Source: a virus
IMG/VR virus record: IMGVR_UViG_3300025073_000025
Location: 81,544-145,543 of that record
DNA: 64,000 nucleotides
Reading direction: 5' to 3' (one strand)
The position numbers were made by a program, and so were the translations under genes. Shown one piece after another: positions 53,007-59,948 of the stretch (positions within the stretch are counted from its first letter, which is position 1; the number at the start of each line of letters is the position of its first letter). The notes beneath the pieces were generated by a model. The model ran no database searches. It was not told the DNA's origin and worked only from the letters and a program-made list of their open reading frames with translations.

Positions 53007-54020
53007 TTATCTTTTGTATTCAGAAAATATAGAAGCCAAACAATATACTAATGCATTTTCAGGTTTCGGGTACGGAAGTGGCTTCAAAAGAATTCCTAAA
53101 GACTCCAAAGCTCTACGATCTAAATTTTTTGAACGTTCGACCAAAGAACGAAATAATCCGGCCAGCATTATACGAAACATTTCCGAATCCATCTCTATAG
53201 CACGATAGGTACTCATAATCTTATCCCAACTAGAATACCCACTGATAATAGACCGGTACAAATCTAAAACATCTTTATCAACTTCTTCATCTAAAGCTAA
53301 TACTTCTTTTATGTCATCTATATGATCAAACCCTATGTTTATTGCTTTTTGCAGGCCTTTTAAAGCCCTTCGTGGTTTACCCTGGGATTGCTCAGTTACT
53401 AATTCTATTACTTTCTCATCTAAAGGCATACCCATAAGAGTACAAATATATGAAACATAAGAAGATATTTCTGTAGGAGAGAGGGTCGAAAGAGCATAAC
53501 ACTCTGCTCTGTCAATAAGGCCCTTATCCAGCTTTGTAGGATCTGTAGTGCACATTATCAATACAGAATTACCTGGAGTTTCCTCCGCCATCTTTAAGAG
53601 GGCCTTTTGTCCTTGAACAGACATACCGTGTACTTCGTCAAATATTACTACCTTTGTTCTTCCATACAAAGAACGATTCGAGAGGTTGGTCTTTATCCCC
53701 CTAACCTCGTTTATGCCATTAGCATCTGCAGCGTCTATTTCCACAATATCTAAATTAGTCTGCGAATATACCCCCATACACCCTAGGCAAATGCCACACG
53801 GATTTCCATCTTCTCCTAAGTTATCACAATTAAAACATGCCGCCAATATTCTTGCTAATGTTGTCTTCCCTATCCCATTGGTACCATGTAAAAGATACAA
53901 GGATGACCTATTTTTATTTAAAACGGCTGCCTTTAAACTCGCTACTATAGCCTTTTGACCTACTACTTCTGAGAACTTCTTCGGCCTAAACGTCGAGCAT
54001 ATATCTCCTGTAAAATTCAT
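53007..54020 (-). CDS. dnaX: DnaX-like clamp loader ATPase (gamma/tau-type)
   Basis: A 337-residue AAA+ protein matching the conserved N-terminal two-thirds of DNA polymerase III gamma/tau. It has the start FRPKKFSEVVGQ, Walker A HGTNGIGKTTLAR (~44-56), the four-Cys zinc module CNC...CGICLGC (~64-82), Walker B VVIFDEVHGM, sensor-1 VLIMCTTDPTKL and an arginine-finger region IDRAECYAL in place of the usual SRC. It lacks the tau-specific C-terminal extension. It loads a sliding clamp for phage replication; neither a clamp nor a polymerase gene is in this window. Strong AAAGGAGA ribosome site. Confidence 0.9.
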   Translation of the reverse strand: MNFTGDICSTFRPKKFSEVVGQKAIVASLKAAVLNKNRSSLYLLHGTNGIGKTTLARILAACFNCDNLGEDGNPCGICLGCMGVYSQTNLDIVEIDAADANGINEVRGIKTNLSNRSLYGRTKVVIFDEVHGMSVQGQKALLKMAEETPGNSVLIMCTTDPTKLDKGLIDRAECYALSTLSPTEISSYVSYICTLMGMPLDEKVIELVTEQSQGKPRRALKGLQKAINIGFDHIDDIKEVLALDEEVDKDVLDLYRSIISGYSSWDKIMSTYRAIEMDSEMFRIMLAGLFRSLVERSKNLDRRALESLGILLKPLPYPKPENALVYCLASIFSEYKR

Positions 54021-54043
54021 TTAAATCTCCTTTAAAAACAAAA

Positions 54044-54691
54044 CTAATTTCTTCTACGCTTAACGGGAGTTGTTAGGGCTTCTTCAATAGACATCCCCAA
54101 TTTAGTTATCCTGTAATTCAATGTAGTTTCATTTATACCATACTCTTTTGCCCAATAGGACAGAGTCTGTGATTTTCCATCATAATCATGGCGCTTAGCA
54201 TGTTTATAACTAGGGCTTTTTTCACCTGTCTGACCAAACATAGGGTTTTTTTCACCAGATATTTTCTGCTTGGAATCTTCCGAGCGAACAGGGTGTTTGC
54301 CCCACATATGGTTGTTTTCACCCTTCATATCCTCAGACCTTTTCTGCTTGAATTCCTCTGTACGCTTAACTCCCAAAGGTGACCCCGCCGTGGGAAATAT
54401 ATTATACCCCACCCCATCGTCAGTCACATTCAAATAGTCCATCCAATACTGTTCCCGTTCTTTAAGGAGTTCTTTATCTTTAGGAACATATTCTATAATC
54501 TCAAAGACAAAAGCTTCGGGACCATACTTCTTCCAAGCAGCTAGAAGGTGGGGATTTGAATACTTAGACCCCCTATTAAGCCTACTGATATGGCCCCTCC
54601 ACCTTAGCTTAAAATCAGCCGCCTGTCCAATATAGAGTTTTCCATTAACTAAATTACAAATACAATATATACCTGATTTTACTTCTTCCAT
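54044..54691 (-). CDS. Freestanding GIY-YIG homing endonuclease
   Basis: A 215-residue protein. The GIY-YIG domain at 5-100 has SGIYCICNLVNGKLYIG, LRWRGHISRL and REQYWMDYL. NUMOD3-type linkers follow (GENNHMWGKHPVR; GEKNPMFGQTGEKSPSY), then one helix-turn-helix module (GKSQTLSYWAKEYGINETTL) ending EEALTTP. It is closest to the GIY-YIG protein at 5748, sharing GEKSPSY and KSQ(P/T)LS. The ATG overlaps the stop of the preceding 72-residue gene (TAATG). It is inserted directly upstream of the clamp-loader gene. Confidence 0.93.
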   Translation of the reverse strand: MEEVKSGIYCICNLVNGKLYIGQAADFKLRWRGHISRLNRGSKYSNPHLLAAWKKYGPEAFVFEIIEYVPKDKELLKEREQYWMDYLNVTDDGVGYNIFPTAGSPLGVKRTEEFKQKRSEDMKGENNHMWGKHPVRSEDSKQKISGEKNPMFGQTGEKSPSYKHAKRHDYDGKSQTLSYWAKEYGINETTLNYRITKLGMSIEEALTTPVKRRRN

Positions 54692-54909
54692 TATTCTATC
54701 CCAAATAACTCCTTCATATTCATCTTACCGACCTCATCCATTAAGTCATTCTCTAAACAATATTCTAACAAACTATCAAGCACTATTTGAACACTAGTAT
54801 CATCAATAGCCTTAAAGATAAACACCCCGGCCTTATAGTTATTGCTTACATGGTTTGAATGTATCTTCTGTTTCAAAGAAGATGGGATTTTTACTTTATT
54901 ATCCATCAT
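54691..54909 (-). CDS. Small hypothetical protein (72 aa)
   Basis: A 72-residue protein with a helical C-terminal half (VQIVLDSLLEYCLENDLMDE). No family recognised. It overlaps the upstream deoxyribosyltransferase-like gene by 11 bases and the downstream GIY-YIG gene by one, so all three are coupled. Confidence 0.6.
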   Translation of the reverse strand: MMDNKVKIPSSLKQKIHSNHVSNNYKAGVFIFKAIDDTSVQIVLDSLLEYCLENDLMDEVGKMNMKELFGIE

Positions 54910-55372
54910 ACTTCACAAGGTTGTCAAGGGCCTCGTCCAGGTTATACCCAATAGTAGTAAAACACCCTATAGCCCAAGCAGGCACTCTCCTGATACCTAT
55001 ACCATAAAGATAACAGTGGACGGGTTTGTCGAGCAAGTGGGCGAGGGAAATCTCTGCGTACGTTCCTGCCCCTAGGAGAACTGACTCATCAAACCGAACC
55101 AATATATCAGTTATCTCATCTCTTATCTTACCTAAGTCATACCTCACTATATCTGACATTACCTCATTATATTTACGATAGTCTTTTTCCTTATCATACC
55201 TATATATTAGGTCATAAACCGGACCTTGGTCCCCGAAAATTCTGGGTTCCTCATCATAGGGGTTAAAGATTTTATGCCCAAGGCCCTCTAGCACCCTTTG
55301 AGCCTTCTCTCTCCACTCCTTACCATCAATAGACTTTTCCATACCACCAGCTAAATAAATATATTTACTCAT
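54899..55372 (-). CDS. Nucleoside 2-deoxyribosyltransferase-like protein
   Basis: A 157-residue protein. I placed the start at ATG 55372 (MSKYIYLAGGMEKS), preceded by GGTGGAG, because the longer open frame would overlap the preceding gene by some 190 bases. The N-terminal IYLAGGMEKSIDGKEWREKA, NPYDEEPRI and the later KIRDEITDILVRFDESV and GAGTYAEISLAHLLDKPVHC match the pattern of the NDT/DUF4406 superfamily (catalytic-type Glu in TYAE). These enzymes split or exchange bases in nucleotides. It probably belongs to phage nucleotide metabolism; exact substrate unknown. Confidence 0.72.
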   Translation of the reverse strand: MSKYIYLAGGMEKSIDGKEWREKAQRVLEGLGHKIFNPYDEEPRIFGDQGPVYDLIYRYDKEKDYRKYNEVMSDIVRYDLGKIRDEITDILVRFDESVLLGAGTYAEISLAHLLDKPVHCYLYGIGIRRVPAWAIGCFTTIGYNLDEALDNLVKYDG

Positions 55373-55751
55373 CTTTTTCTCCACCGCCTGTTCCCCGACC
55401 TGCAGTAAGTCCAACGTCACGTTTAACAAAGAATTGTGATATATCACTACCAACTCCCCCCGCAGGGAATGTATAAAACCACACCCACATTTCCAAGGAT
55501 TCTTCATCCACGTCATAGCCAGAAGGTATCGTATAATATGGTCTTTCATCATACCTTATGTGATCAAGTCCTTTTAAGTCTGGCTTTAACATGTACTTAA
55601 ACAAAGACCAAGCCGGAGGAACTTCAACCTCTATGGTATTACTATCTTCTTCTATTATTATTTTTTGTTCTACTTCAGGAGGAGGAGGAGGTAAATTATT
55701 TATAGTATTGAATATGTCTTGTTCCGTTATTAACTCTTGTTTAAAAACCAT
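55365..55751 (-). CDS. Hypothetical protein with poly-proline segment (128 aa)
   Basis: A 128-residue protein with five consecutive Pro at about residues 21-25 (NLPPPPPEVEQK), an acidic beta segment and an aromatic-rich middle (EMWVWFYTFPAGGVGSDI). No family recognised. AAAGGA precedes the ATG, and it overlaps the following deoxyribosyltransferase-like gene by 8 bases. Confidence 0.6.
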   Translation of the reverse strand: MVFKQELITEQDIFNTINNLPPPPPEVEQKIIIEEDSNTIEVEVPPAWSLFKYMLKPDLKGLDHIRYDERPYYTIPSGYDVDEESLEMWVWFYTFPAGGVGSDISQFFVKRDVGLTAGRGTGGGEKDE

Positions 55752-55767
55752 TTTTTGGGTCCTTTCT

Positions 55768-55786
55768 CTTTTAGCCCGCGAAAAAA
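55768..55786. repeat. T-run / G+C core / A-run element
   Basis: CTTTTAGCCCGCG followed by six A, in the 59-base gap before the 128-residue gene. Confidence 0.5.
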
Positions 55787-55810
55787 TTTCTAGCCTACTA
55801 GACGTTCCAA

Positions 55811-56026
55811 TTACGTATCTATGTTATTTTTCCTATTATAGACCTTTACTGCTTCCTTAACTCTTTGGAGCAAAACCTTATTATCTGAGTCTCTACTGAG
55901 TTCTCCGTTTCTGTAGAAAGCCTTGGTCCTACGAGCAACTCCAGACCTAATTAGTAAACGATACTCAACAACATACATATTAATGTAGTCATCATAACTT
56001 AAAACAGCAACTTCTAAAACACTCAT
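55811..56026 (-). CDS. Small hypothetical protein (71 aa)
   Basis: A 71-residue, basic, alpha/beta protein (YVVEYRLLIRSGVARRTKAF). No family recognised. AGAGGT precedes the ATG. It is the last gene of the lysis-linked group. Confidence 0.6.
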   Translation of the reverse strand: MSVLEVAVLSYDDYINMYVVEYRLLIRSGVARRTKAFYRNGELSRDSDNKVLLQRVKEAVKVYNRKNNIDT

Positions 56027-56037
56027 GGTGAAACCTC

Positions 56038-56232
56038 TTATCCGTTTTTAGGACCTTTCTTAATATCCCTATAACAGTGATTGAAACCGATTGTTCTATA
56101 AAAGTTCTTTACCAGCTTCTTTCTTTTTCTATCCCTATAAACACCCACCAAATAGGAAACAGAAGCTACTCCACAGACCCCTAACAACATAACACCTAAA
56201 AAAGTAAAGAAATAGTATAGAATGTCTACCAT
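56038..56232 (-). CDS. Small single-pass membrane protein (64 aa), holin or spanin candidate
   Basis: A 64-residue protein with one membrane segment (ILYYFFTFLGVMLLGVCGVA, extending to about residue 31) and a basic cytoplasmic tail (RDRKRKKLVKNFYRT). It lies 10 bases after the secreted lytic transglycosylase gene. Its size, single segment and neighbour make a holin-like lysis protein plausible, though not proven. Strong AAGGAG site. Confidence 0.6.
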   Translation of the reverse strand: MVDILYYFFTFLGVMLLGVCGVASVSYLVGVYRDRKRKKLVKNFYRTIGFNHCYRDIKKGPKNG

Positions 56233-56242
56233 TGCTTTCTCC

Positions 56243-56953
56243 TTATTTATACATTGAATTTACCCATCTAATACTTGTTGCCCTTCTACAATCTACTTTT
56301 GGTTTTTTACCTAAGCGTATCCCCATAGTAAAACAATAAGACCTTATCCAATAATTATTTCTATAATACCATTTTGGGTCTTTTATTCTACTAAAGTATT
56401 TAGGTCCTTGATTATAGATATTTAAAGTACATCTTAATTTATTTAAGTGGTATTTTTCTAGCCGGCCTAAAAAATTATGTATAAACTCCCCCTCTCTAAT
56501 AATTGGAGCTTTATATCTATCCTTACACCACTTACTATATATATCTGTCAACTCTCTAGCAGCGTACTCAAAACTTAACTTTGTAGATCGTGTCAAATCT
56601 ATACAAAGTTTTTTTCGCGCACCAAAAGAATTTCTAAAAGAAGGCACATGATTTTGACATATTCCACAATCCTTAAAATATTTATCTCCTGATACCAACC
56701 ACCATCTTAAATCAGATTCATTAAGGGCCAGACCGAGTATAGTCTCTGGTTCTATCCATATATACTCTTCCTTAGAAACTACTTCACTTACTTCTTTAAC
56801 TAATCCTTCTACTAACTTTAAGTCTACATGTTTAAAATTACCCCTCATAGTCATAATACCTTCTATCATTGTACCATCCTGACTACCAGAGGCCTTGGTG
56901 GGGGTAGCAATTAAAACTAAGGAAGCTACCAGAACCAAAGTCTTTAATACCAT
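56243..56953 (-). CDS. Secreted lytic transglycosylase-like endolysin
   Basis: A 236-residue protein. The N-terminal MVLKTLVLVASLVLIATPTK is a Sec signal peptide. ETILGLALNESDLRWW (~68-83) holds the candidate catalytic Glu followed by Ser, then KDCGICQNHVPSF corresponds to the 'GxxQ' loop, and NIYNQGPKYF (~176) to the 'YNxG' motif of SLT-type transglycosylases. It should cleave peptidoglycan from the periplasm, either for lysis or entry. Five Cys residues may form disulphides. It has its own promoter (57005-57033) and precedes a small membrane protein gene. Confidence 0.75.
   Translation of the reverse strand: MVLKTLVLVASLVLIATPTKASGSQDGTMIEGIMTMRGNFKHVDLKLVEGLVKEVSEVVSKEEYIWIEPETILGLALNESDLRWWLVSGDKYFKDCGICQNHVPSFRNSFGARKKLCIDLTRSTKLSFEYAARELTDIYSKWCKDRYKAPIIREGEFIHNFLGRLEKYHLNKLRCTLNIYNQGPKYFSRIKDPKWYYRNNYWIRSYCFTMGIRLGKKPKVDCRRATSIRWVNSMYK
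56453..56474. repeat. T-run / G+C core / A-run element (in coding sequence)
   Basis: TTTTTCTAGCCGGCC then TAAAAAA. A second, weaker copy is at 56608-56627 in the same gene (TTTTTTTCGCGCACC then AAAAG). Confidence 0.5.
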
Positions 56954-57004
56954 AGCATACTCCTTTTAGAAATTTAAAAATAGCTTAGGTCTCCCTATAT
57001 ATTA

Positions 57005-57033
57005 ATAATAGAAAAACCTAAGAAGAATGACAA
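57005..57033 (-). promoter_or_regulatory. Promoter for the transglycosylase gene
   Basis: The minus strand reads TTGTCA (57028-57033), 17 bases, TATTAT (57005-57010), about 50 bases before the ATG. Confidence 0.6.
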
Positions 57034-57083
57034 GGAAATTTTATTAAGAGCTATTATAATCTACTTATGTCCAAAGACCTTGT

Positions 57084-57491
57084 TTACTTATTCCCCTTTC
57101 TTTTATCTTTTATCCAAGGATTAGTAGGTAGATAACTGTCGCTATATATCGCAGGAGAACTACCCTCAAATAGTATGTAGTCTTCCTTTGCACTTACGTC
57201 TTCCTCTACCTCCACCGCTACCTCTTCTTTTATATCTGCATCAACAACAGTCTTTTCGTCAGGTAGATCACTAACTTTTTCGACCACTGCAATAACAACC
57301 TTTTCTTGTTCTTTTCTTTCCTCTTGTTCTATTACAGGTAGTAATTCAGACAATACTACTTCAACTACTTTTGAAGATATCTGCCTAGATTTACCCAACT
57401 CAAGCATCCTCATACATACCCTACCAAGAGGGGTATTCATATGGCTTTTTAATAACCATCCCATTATTTCATTTATTTTGTTATCATCCAT
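57084..57491 (-). CDS. Acidic hypothetical protein (135 aa)
   Basis: A 135-residue protein starting MDDNKINEIMGWLL at ATG 57491, preceded by AAGGATA. A longer frame would need a TTG at 57548 with no site. The first 60 residues are helical. A very acidic Val/Glu stretch follows (EEVAVEVEEDVSAKEDYILF). No family recognised. The palindromic element at 57511-57532 is just upstream and a TTGACA promoter is at 57637-57665. Confidence 0.6.
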   Translation of the reverse strand: MDDNKINEIMGWLLKSHMNTPLGRVCMRMLELGKSRQISSKVVEVVLSELLPVIEQEERKEQEKVVIAVVEKVSDLPDEKTVVDADIKEEVAVEVEEDVSAKEDYILFEGSSPAIYSDSYLPTNPWIKDKRKGNK

Positions 57492-57510
57492 TTTATATCC
57501 TTGGGGCCAA

Positions 57511-57532
57511 TTTTTTTGGCGCGCTGAAAAAA
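57511..57532. repeat. T-run / G+C core / A-run element
   Basis: Seven T, GGCGCGCTG, six A, just upstream of the ribosome site of the 135-residue gene. Confidence 0.55.
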
Positions 57533-57636
57533 TTTCTGGTTTTCGCAAAAGGTGTGGTGATTTTCAAAAAAACAAATCCACCCGTTTATACATAAAACGA
57601 TTTAATATATTACTAAAAAATACTCAATCACTATTA

Positions 57637-57665
57637 TATATAGGAAAAAATTATTAGATTGTCAA
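57637..57665 (-). promoter_or_regulatory. Consensus sigma70-type promoter
   Basis: The minus strand reads TTGACA (57660-57665), 17 bases, TATATA (57637-57642), in the 230-base gap before the 135-residue gene. It is the only perfect TTGACA found in a gap here. Confidence 0.7.
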
Positions 57666-57721
57666 CTTTTGTGTAGAAAATAATTAGACGAACAGATAAA
57701 GAGGGCCTATTCAAGCAATAG

Positions 57722-58117
57722 TTATTGATAATATACTACCGGGTCTATTCTATTTATAACATTTATTTTTACTTCCGTGAAACCAAATTTATCGTGTAAG
57801 AAACCATATGCTTCTGTAGCTAGAAAGTTCTTACAAGAGAATATATCCATCATTAATGCCTTTCTTAGGGGCCATACATATATAGCTAAATGACTTGTAG
57901 TTATAGGAACTATTATAGAAATACCACCCTCATCCTCATCAGTATTTAATAGGTCTGAATCAACAGGTACTTCACGTACCATTGGCTCACCTAACTTTTC
58001 CATTTTTAAGAGACTAATGAGTTCATCAAATGTAGATAGTATGTGTTCTTTTGTTAGAACTTCTTCTTTTTCTACATATGCATCTATAATGAGATGAAGA
58101 CCGAATATTTCTTTCAT
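57722..58117 (-). CDS. speD: S-adenosylmethionine decarboxylase homologue (SpeH/SpeD-type, pyruvoyl)
   Basis: A 131-residue protein, the usual length of class-1b AdoMetDC. The start at ATG 58117 has AAGGAG 9 bases upstream. FGLHLIIDAY begins the fold. ITTSHLAIYVWP holds Ser75, the expected self-cleavage and pyruvoyl residue, and MMDIFSCK holds Cys95, spaced 20 residues from it as in SpeH. The residue five after Ser75, normally His, is Tyr80, and the flanking Glu residues (ESH, WPE) are Thr and Leu. Processing or substrate may therefore differ; some SpeD homologues in phages are reported to decarboxylate arginine or ornithine instead. A 12-codon leader ORF lies just upstream. Confidence 0.85.
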   Translation of the reverse strand: MKEIFGLHLIIDAYVEKEEVLTKEHILSTFDELISLLKMEKLGEPMVREVPVDSDLLNTDEDEGGISIIVPITTSHLAIYVWPLRKALMMDIFSCKNFLATEAYGFLHDKFGFTEVKINVINRIDPVVYYQ

Positions 58118-58130
58118 TCGAGTAGGCTCC

Positions 58131-58169
58131 TTAAGTTCTGTTTCTTGATACAATGTTGTGATCAAACAT
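58131..58169 (-). CDS. 12-codon leader ORF of the decarboxylase gene
   Basis: An ATG at 58169 preceded by GGAGGACTAAAAA opens MFDHNIVSRNRT, ending in TAA at 58131. The TAA is part of the TAAGGAG ribosome site of the decarboxylase gene, so a ribosome stopping here would cover that site. The frame differs from the decarboxylase. Confidence 0.6.
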   Translation of the reverse strand: MFDHNIVSRNRT

Positions 58170-58190
58170 TTTTTAGTCCTCCAGGAAAAA

Positions 58191-58218
58191 TTTATAGGTA
58201 TAACTGTAAGAAAAACAA
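58191..58218 (-). promoter_or_regulatory. Candidate promoter for the leader ORF and decarboxylase
   Basis: The minus strand reads TTGTTT (58213-58218), 16 bases, TATAAA (58191-58196). A start near 58184 would leave about 15 bases before the leader ATG. Confidence 0.45.
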
Positions 58219-58230
58219 GCATATATGACA

Positions 58231-58255
58231 AAACCGCTTTTTATATAGGCGGTTT
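58231..58255 (-). terminator. Hairpin after the ASCH gene
   Basis: AAACCGC / GCGGTTT stem with an 11-base loop, followed by TGTCATAT on the minus strand. It separates the ASCH operon from the decarboxylase transcript. Confidence 0.55.
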
Positions 58256-58288
58256 ATGGATGGCTACATTTAGAACGGTTGTATCCAA

Positions 58289-58663
58289 TTATTCAGTTTT
58301 AACATCAAATAATCCTAACATACCTTTATATGGTGTTGGAGTTATTTTCTTTATGTTTATTAATATCCAACCATATTTTATTTTGTCTAGGTTATTGTAA
58401 TTTAAGTGTTCTTCTTTTAGTGTGCACCAAGAAGTTTCATCAAATTTTATACAGTCAAGGATGGTGGCCGTAGCAAGTAATTTACCCGTAGGTAACCAAT
58501 CATCGGTATAATTAAAATATTCCAAGGCATCAAAATCGACACTCTTCCCTGCGTGAAGGAATATTTCACCTCTGTAGTTGGTTTTCCATGTCCTTACTTC
58601 TATGGTCTTTTCCCCATTTAATATCAATTCTAACCAAGGTTGTTTAATGCTTAAACATCTCAT
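58289..58663 (-). CDS. ASCH-domain protein
   Basis: A 124-residue ASCH/PUA-like domain. MRCLSIKQPWLELILNGEKT and IEVRTWKTNYRGEIFLHAGK give the conserved 'KQPW...GxKxxExRxWxTxxRG' signature, and YKGMLGLFDV closes the barrel. ASCH proteins bind RNA or act on modified nucleosides (for example acetylcytidine amidohydrolase); the exact role here is unknown. The ATG overlaps the stop of the upstream small zinc-ribbon gene (TAATG), so the pair is translationally coupled and may act together. Confidence 0.85.
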   Translation of the reverse strand: MRCLSIKQPWLELILNGEKTIEVRTWKTNYRGEIFLHAGKSVDFDALEYFNYTDDWLPTGKLLATATILDCIKFDETSWCTLKEEHLNYNNLDKIKYGWILINIKKITPTPYKGMLGLFDVKTE

Positions 58664-58824
58664 TAATTAAACCAAGTATAACCACAATGAGGACAAGTAA
58701 TTATTATGTCATAATTAGTTTCTTCTAAGGTTTCTTCTTCAAAATAGTTAAAAAAATGTAGTTTTTCCTCACAATTAGGACATTCTGTTTTTATGGGTTC
58801 TAGGTCGTTAGAATAATTTAACAT
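58663..58824 (-). CDS. Small zinc-ribbon protein (53 aa)
   Basis: A 53-codon gene with start ATG 58824 (GGATGA upstream). It has IKTECPNCEEKLHFF and ITCPHCGYTW, two CPxC knuckles about 26 residues apart, a complete rubredoxin-like zinc ribbon. It overlaps the ASCH gene start by one base. It is probably a nucleic-acid-binding or adaptor protein. Confidence 0.75.
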   Translation of the reverse strand: MLNYSNDLEPIKTECPNCEEKLHFFNYFEEETLEETNYDIIITCPHCGYTWFN

Positions 58825-58837
58825 TTATCATCCATTC

Positions 58838-58857
58838 TTTTTTAGCCCGCCCTAAAA
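58838..58857. repeat. T-run / G+C core / A-run element
   Basis: TTTTTTAGCCCGCCCTAAAA, in the gap upstream of the zinc-ribbon gene. Confidence 0.5.
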
Positions 58858-58922
58858 TTTTAAAGCGGGGATAGATTGTTTTTATTTACAACAGACTTGT
58901 CCAGATTGGTCTTTGTTTTATA

Positions 58923-59297
58923 CTAACCTAGTTTCCTATAACACTTTTCTGAGTCTATAGTTTTACCTTCGTCATTCATTATATATAAGTCAATTCCATA
59001 ACCAACTATGGTTTTGTGCTCTCCGTCTTTCGTGTAGTAATCAATAAAAAGCACATTAGCATATTTCCTTATATCTCCTAAAGAAAGAACTTCTTGTCTA
59101 TCTAAGGCTGCTCCTCCAAAATCTAGGTCTACCCCCTGATTTGCTTTCTTTGGTTGTGTATAATAGCTTACGTCACTACATTCTTTGATTATAGTAACCG
59201 GCCTGTTATCCATACTAACCCACTTATTACCCTCATCTGGAGTGTACTCAAAAACACTACCATTTACATTTTGATCAACAAGTATCTTTATATACAT
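58923..59297 (-). CDS. Hypothetical protein (124 aa)
   Basis: A 124-residue, beta-rich acidic protein (YIKILVDQNVNGSVFEYTPD; FIDYYTKDGEHKTIVGYGID). No family recognised. A strong AAGGAG site precedes the ATG. A short (TCTG/TCTA) repeat tract lies just upstream at 59312-59331. Confidence 0.65.
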   Translation of the reverse strand: MYIKILVDQNVNGSVFEYTPDEGNKWVSMDNRPVTIIKECSDVSYYTQPKKANQGVDLDFGGAALDRQEVLSLGDIRKYANVLFIDYYTKDGEHKTIVGYGIDLYIMNDEGKTIDSEKCYRKLG

Positions 59298-59369
59298 CTT
59301 TCTATCTCCTTCTGTCTGTCTATCTGTCTATTGGACCAATCTGGTCGGCAGTATTCCTGCCCTAATATA

Positions 59370-59948
59370 CTATTTTACTTCTTCCATAAGTAAACTAACT
59401 CTATAGTCTCCACCAAAGCTACTAAACTTTAATTCTCTATTACCCAACCATGCCCTATCTTCCCCCTTAATTCTGGGTACTGCTATAGAGTACTTACCTA
59501 TCAAGTCATCTTGAACTAGGTATGTATATGAAACTGTTACAGCTTTCCAGATAGCCTTCACCCACGACATCCAATTAGTGAAGTCTACTGGAATTTCTAG
59601 TCCAGACCAATCGTAGCTTTCTGGCTCCACTAGTATGTCTGATTTTTCCTTCAATTTCTTATATATCTTTTTATCATCTGCTTCATAAAGCCCAAAAGTT
59701 ACGAATAGGCTGTCTGCATCCCCAGTTTCTACTATTGTTTCTAAACTATCTGGAGACCATCTATTACCCTTCTTTACTCCGTTCTTAATTGATGAAATCT
59801 TTTTTACTAGGTGCTTTCTTACTTCAGTCTTATCCTCAGATACACGAGCAAGACTTATATAGTAGGCAAGGTATATTTCATCTGCATCAGTTCTTGGATG
59901 GGTAACATTTCGACATAGAATTTGAGGTATTGTTAGTTTAATCTTCAT
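59370..59948 (-). CDS. Hypothetical protein (192 aa), first leftward gene
   Basis: A 192-residue protein, probably a mixed beta structure (DADEIYLAYYISLARVSEDK; DADSLFVTFGLYEADDKKIY). No family recognised. The ATG at 59948 has AGGTGA upstream; a GTG three codons earlier is part of that site. It is the first gene after the tandem promoters at 60489-60517 and 60597-60625, with a ~530-base structured leader, so it is probably expressed early. Confidence 0.65.
   Translation of the reverse strand: MKIKLTIPQILCRNVTHPRTDADEIYLAYYISLARVSEDKTEVRKHLVKKISSIKNGVKKGNRWSPDSLETIVETGDADSLFVTFGLYEADDKKIYKKLKEKSDILVEPESYDWSGLEIPVDFTNWMSWVKAIWKAVTVSYTYLVQDDLIGKYSIAVPRIKGEDRAWLGNRELKFSSFGGDYRVSLLMEEVK

Noticed and set aside
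54899-55552. Longer version of the deoxyribosyltransferase-like gene (217 codons)
   Set aside because: The first 60 codons overlap another good gene and lack a ribosome site; the ATG at 55372 has one and begins at the expected first strand.
57722-58231. Longer version of the decarboxylase (169 codons)
   Set aside because: The extra 38 residues precede the conserved start of the fold; the ATG at 58117 has a strong ribosome site and gives the family length.
59312-59331. TCTG/TCTA microsatellite as a phase-variation switch
   Set aside because: It is short and imperfect and lies upstream of the ribosome site of a small gene; nothing indicates a switch.
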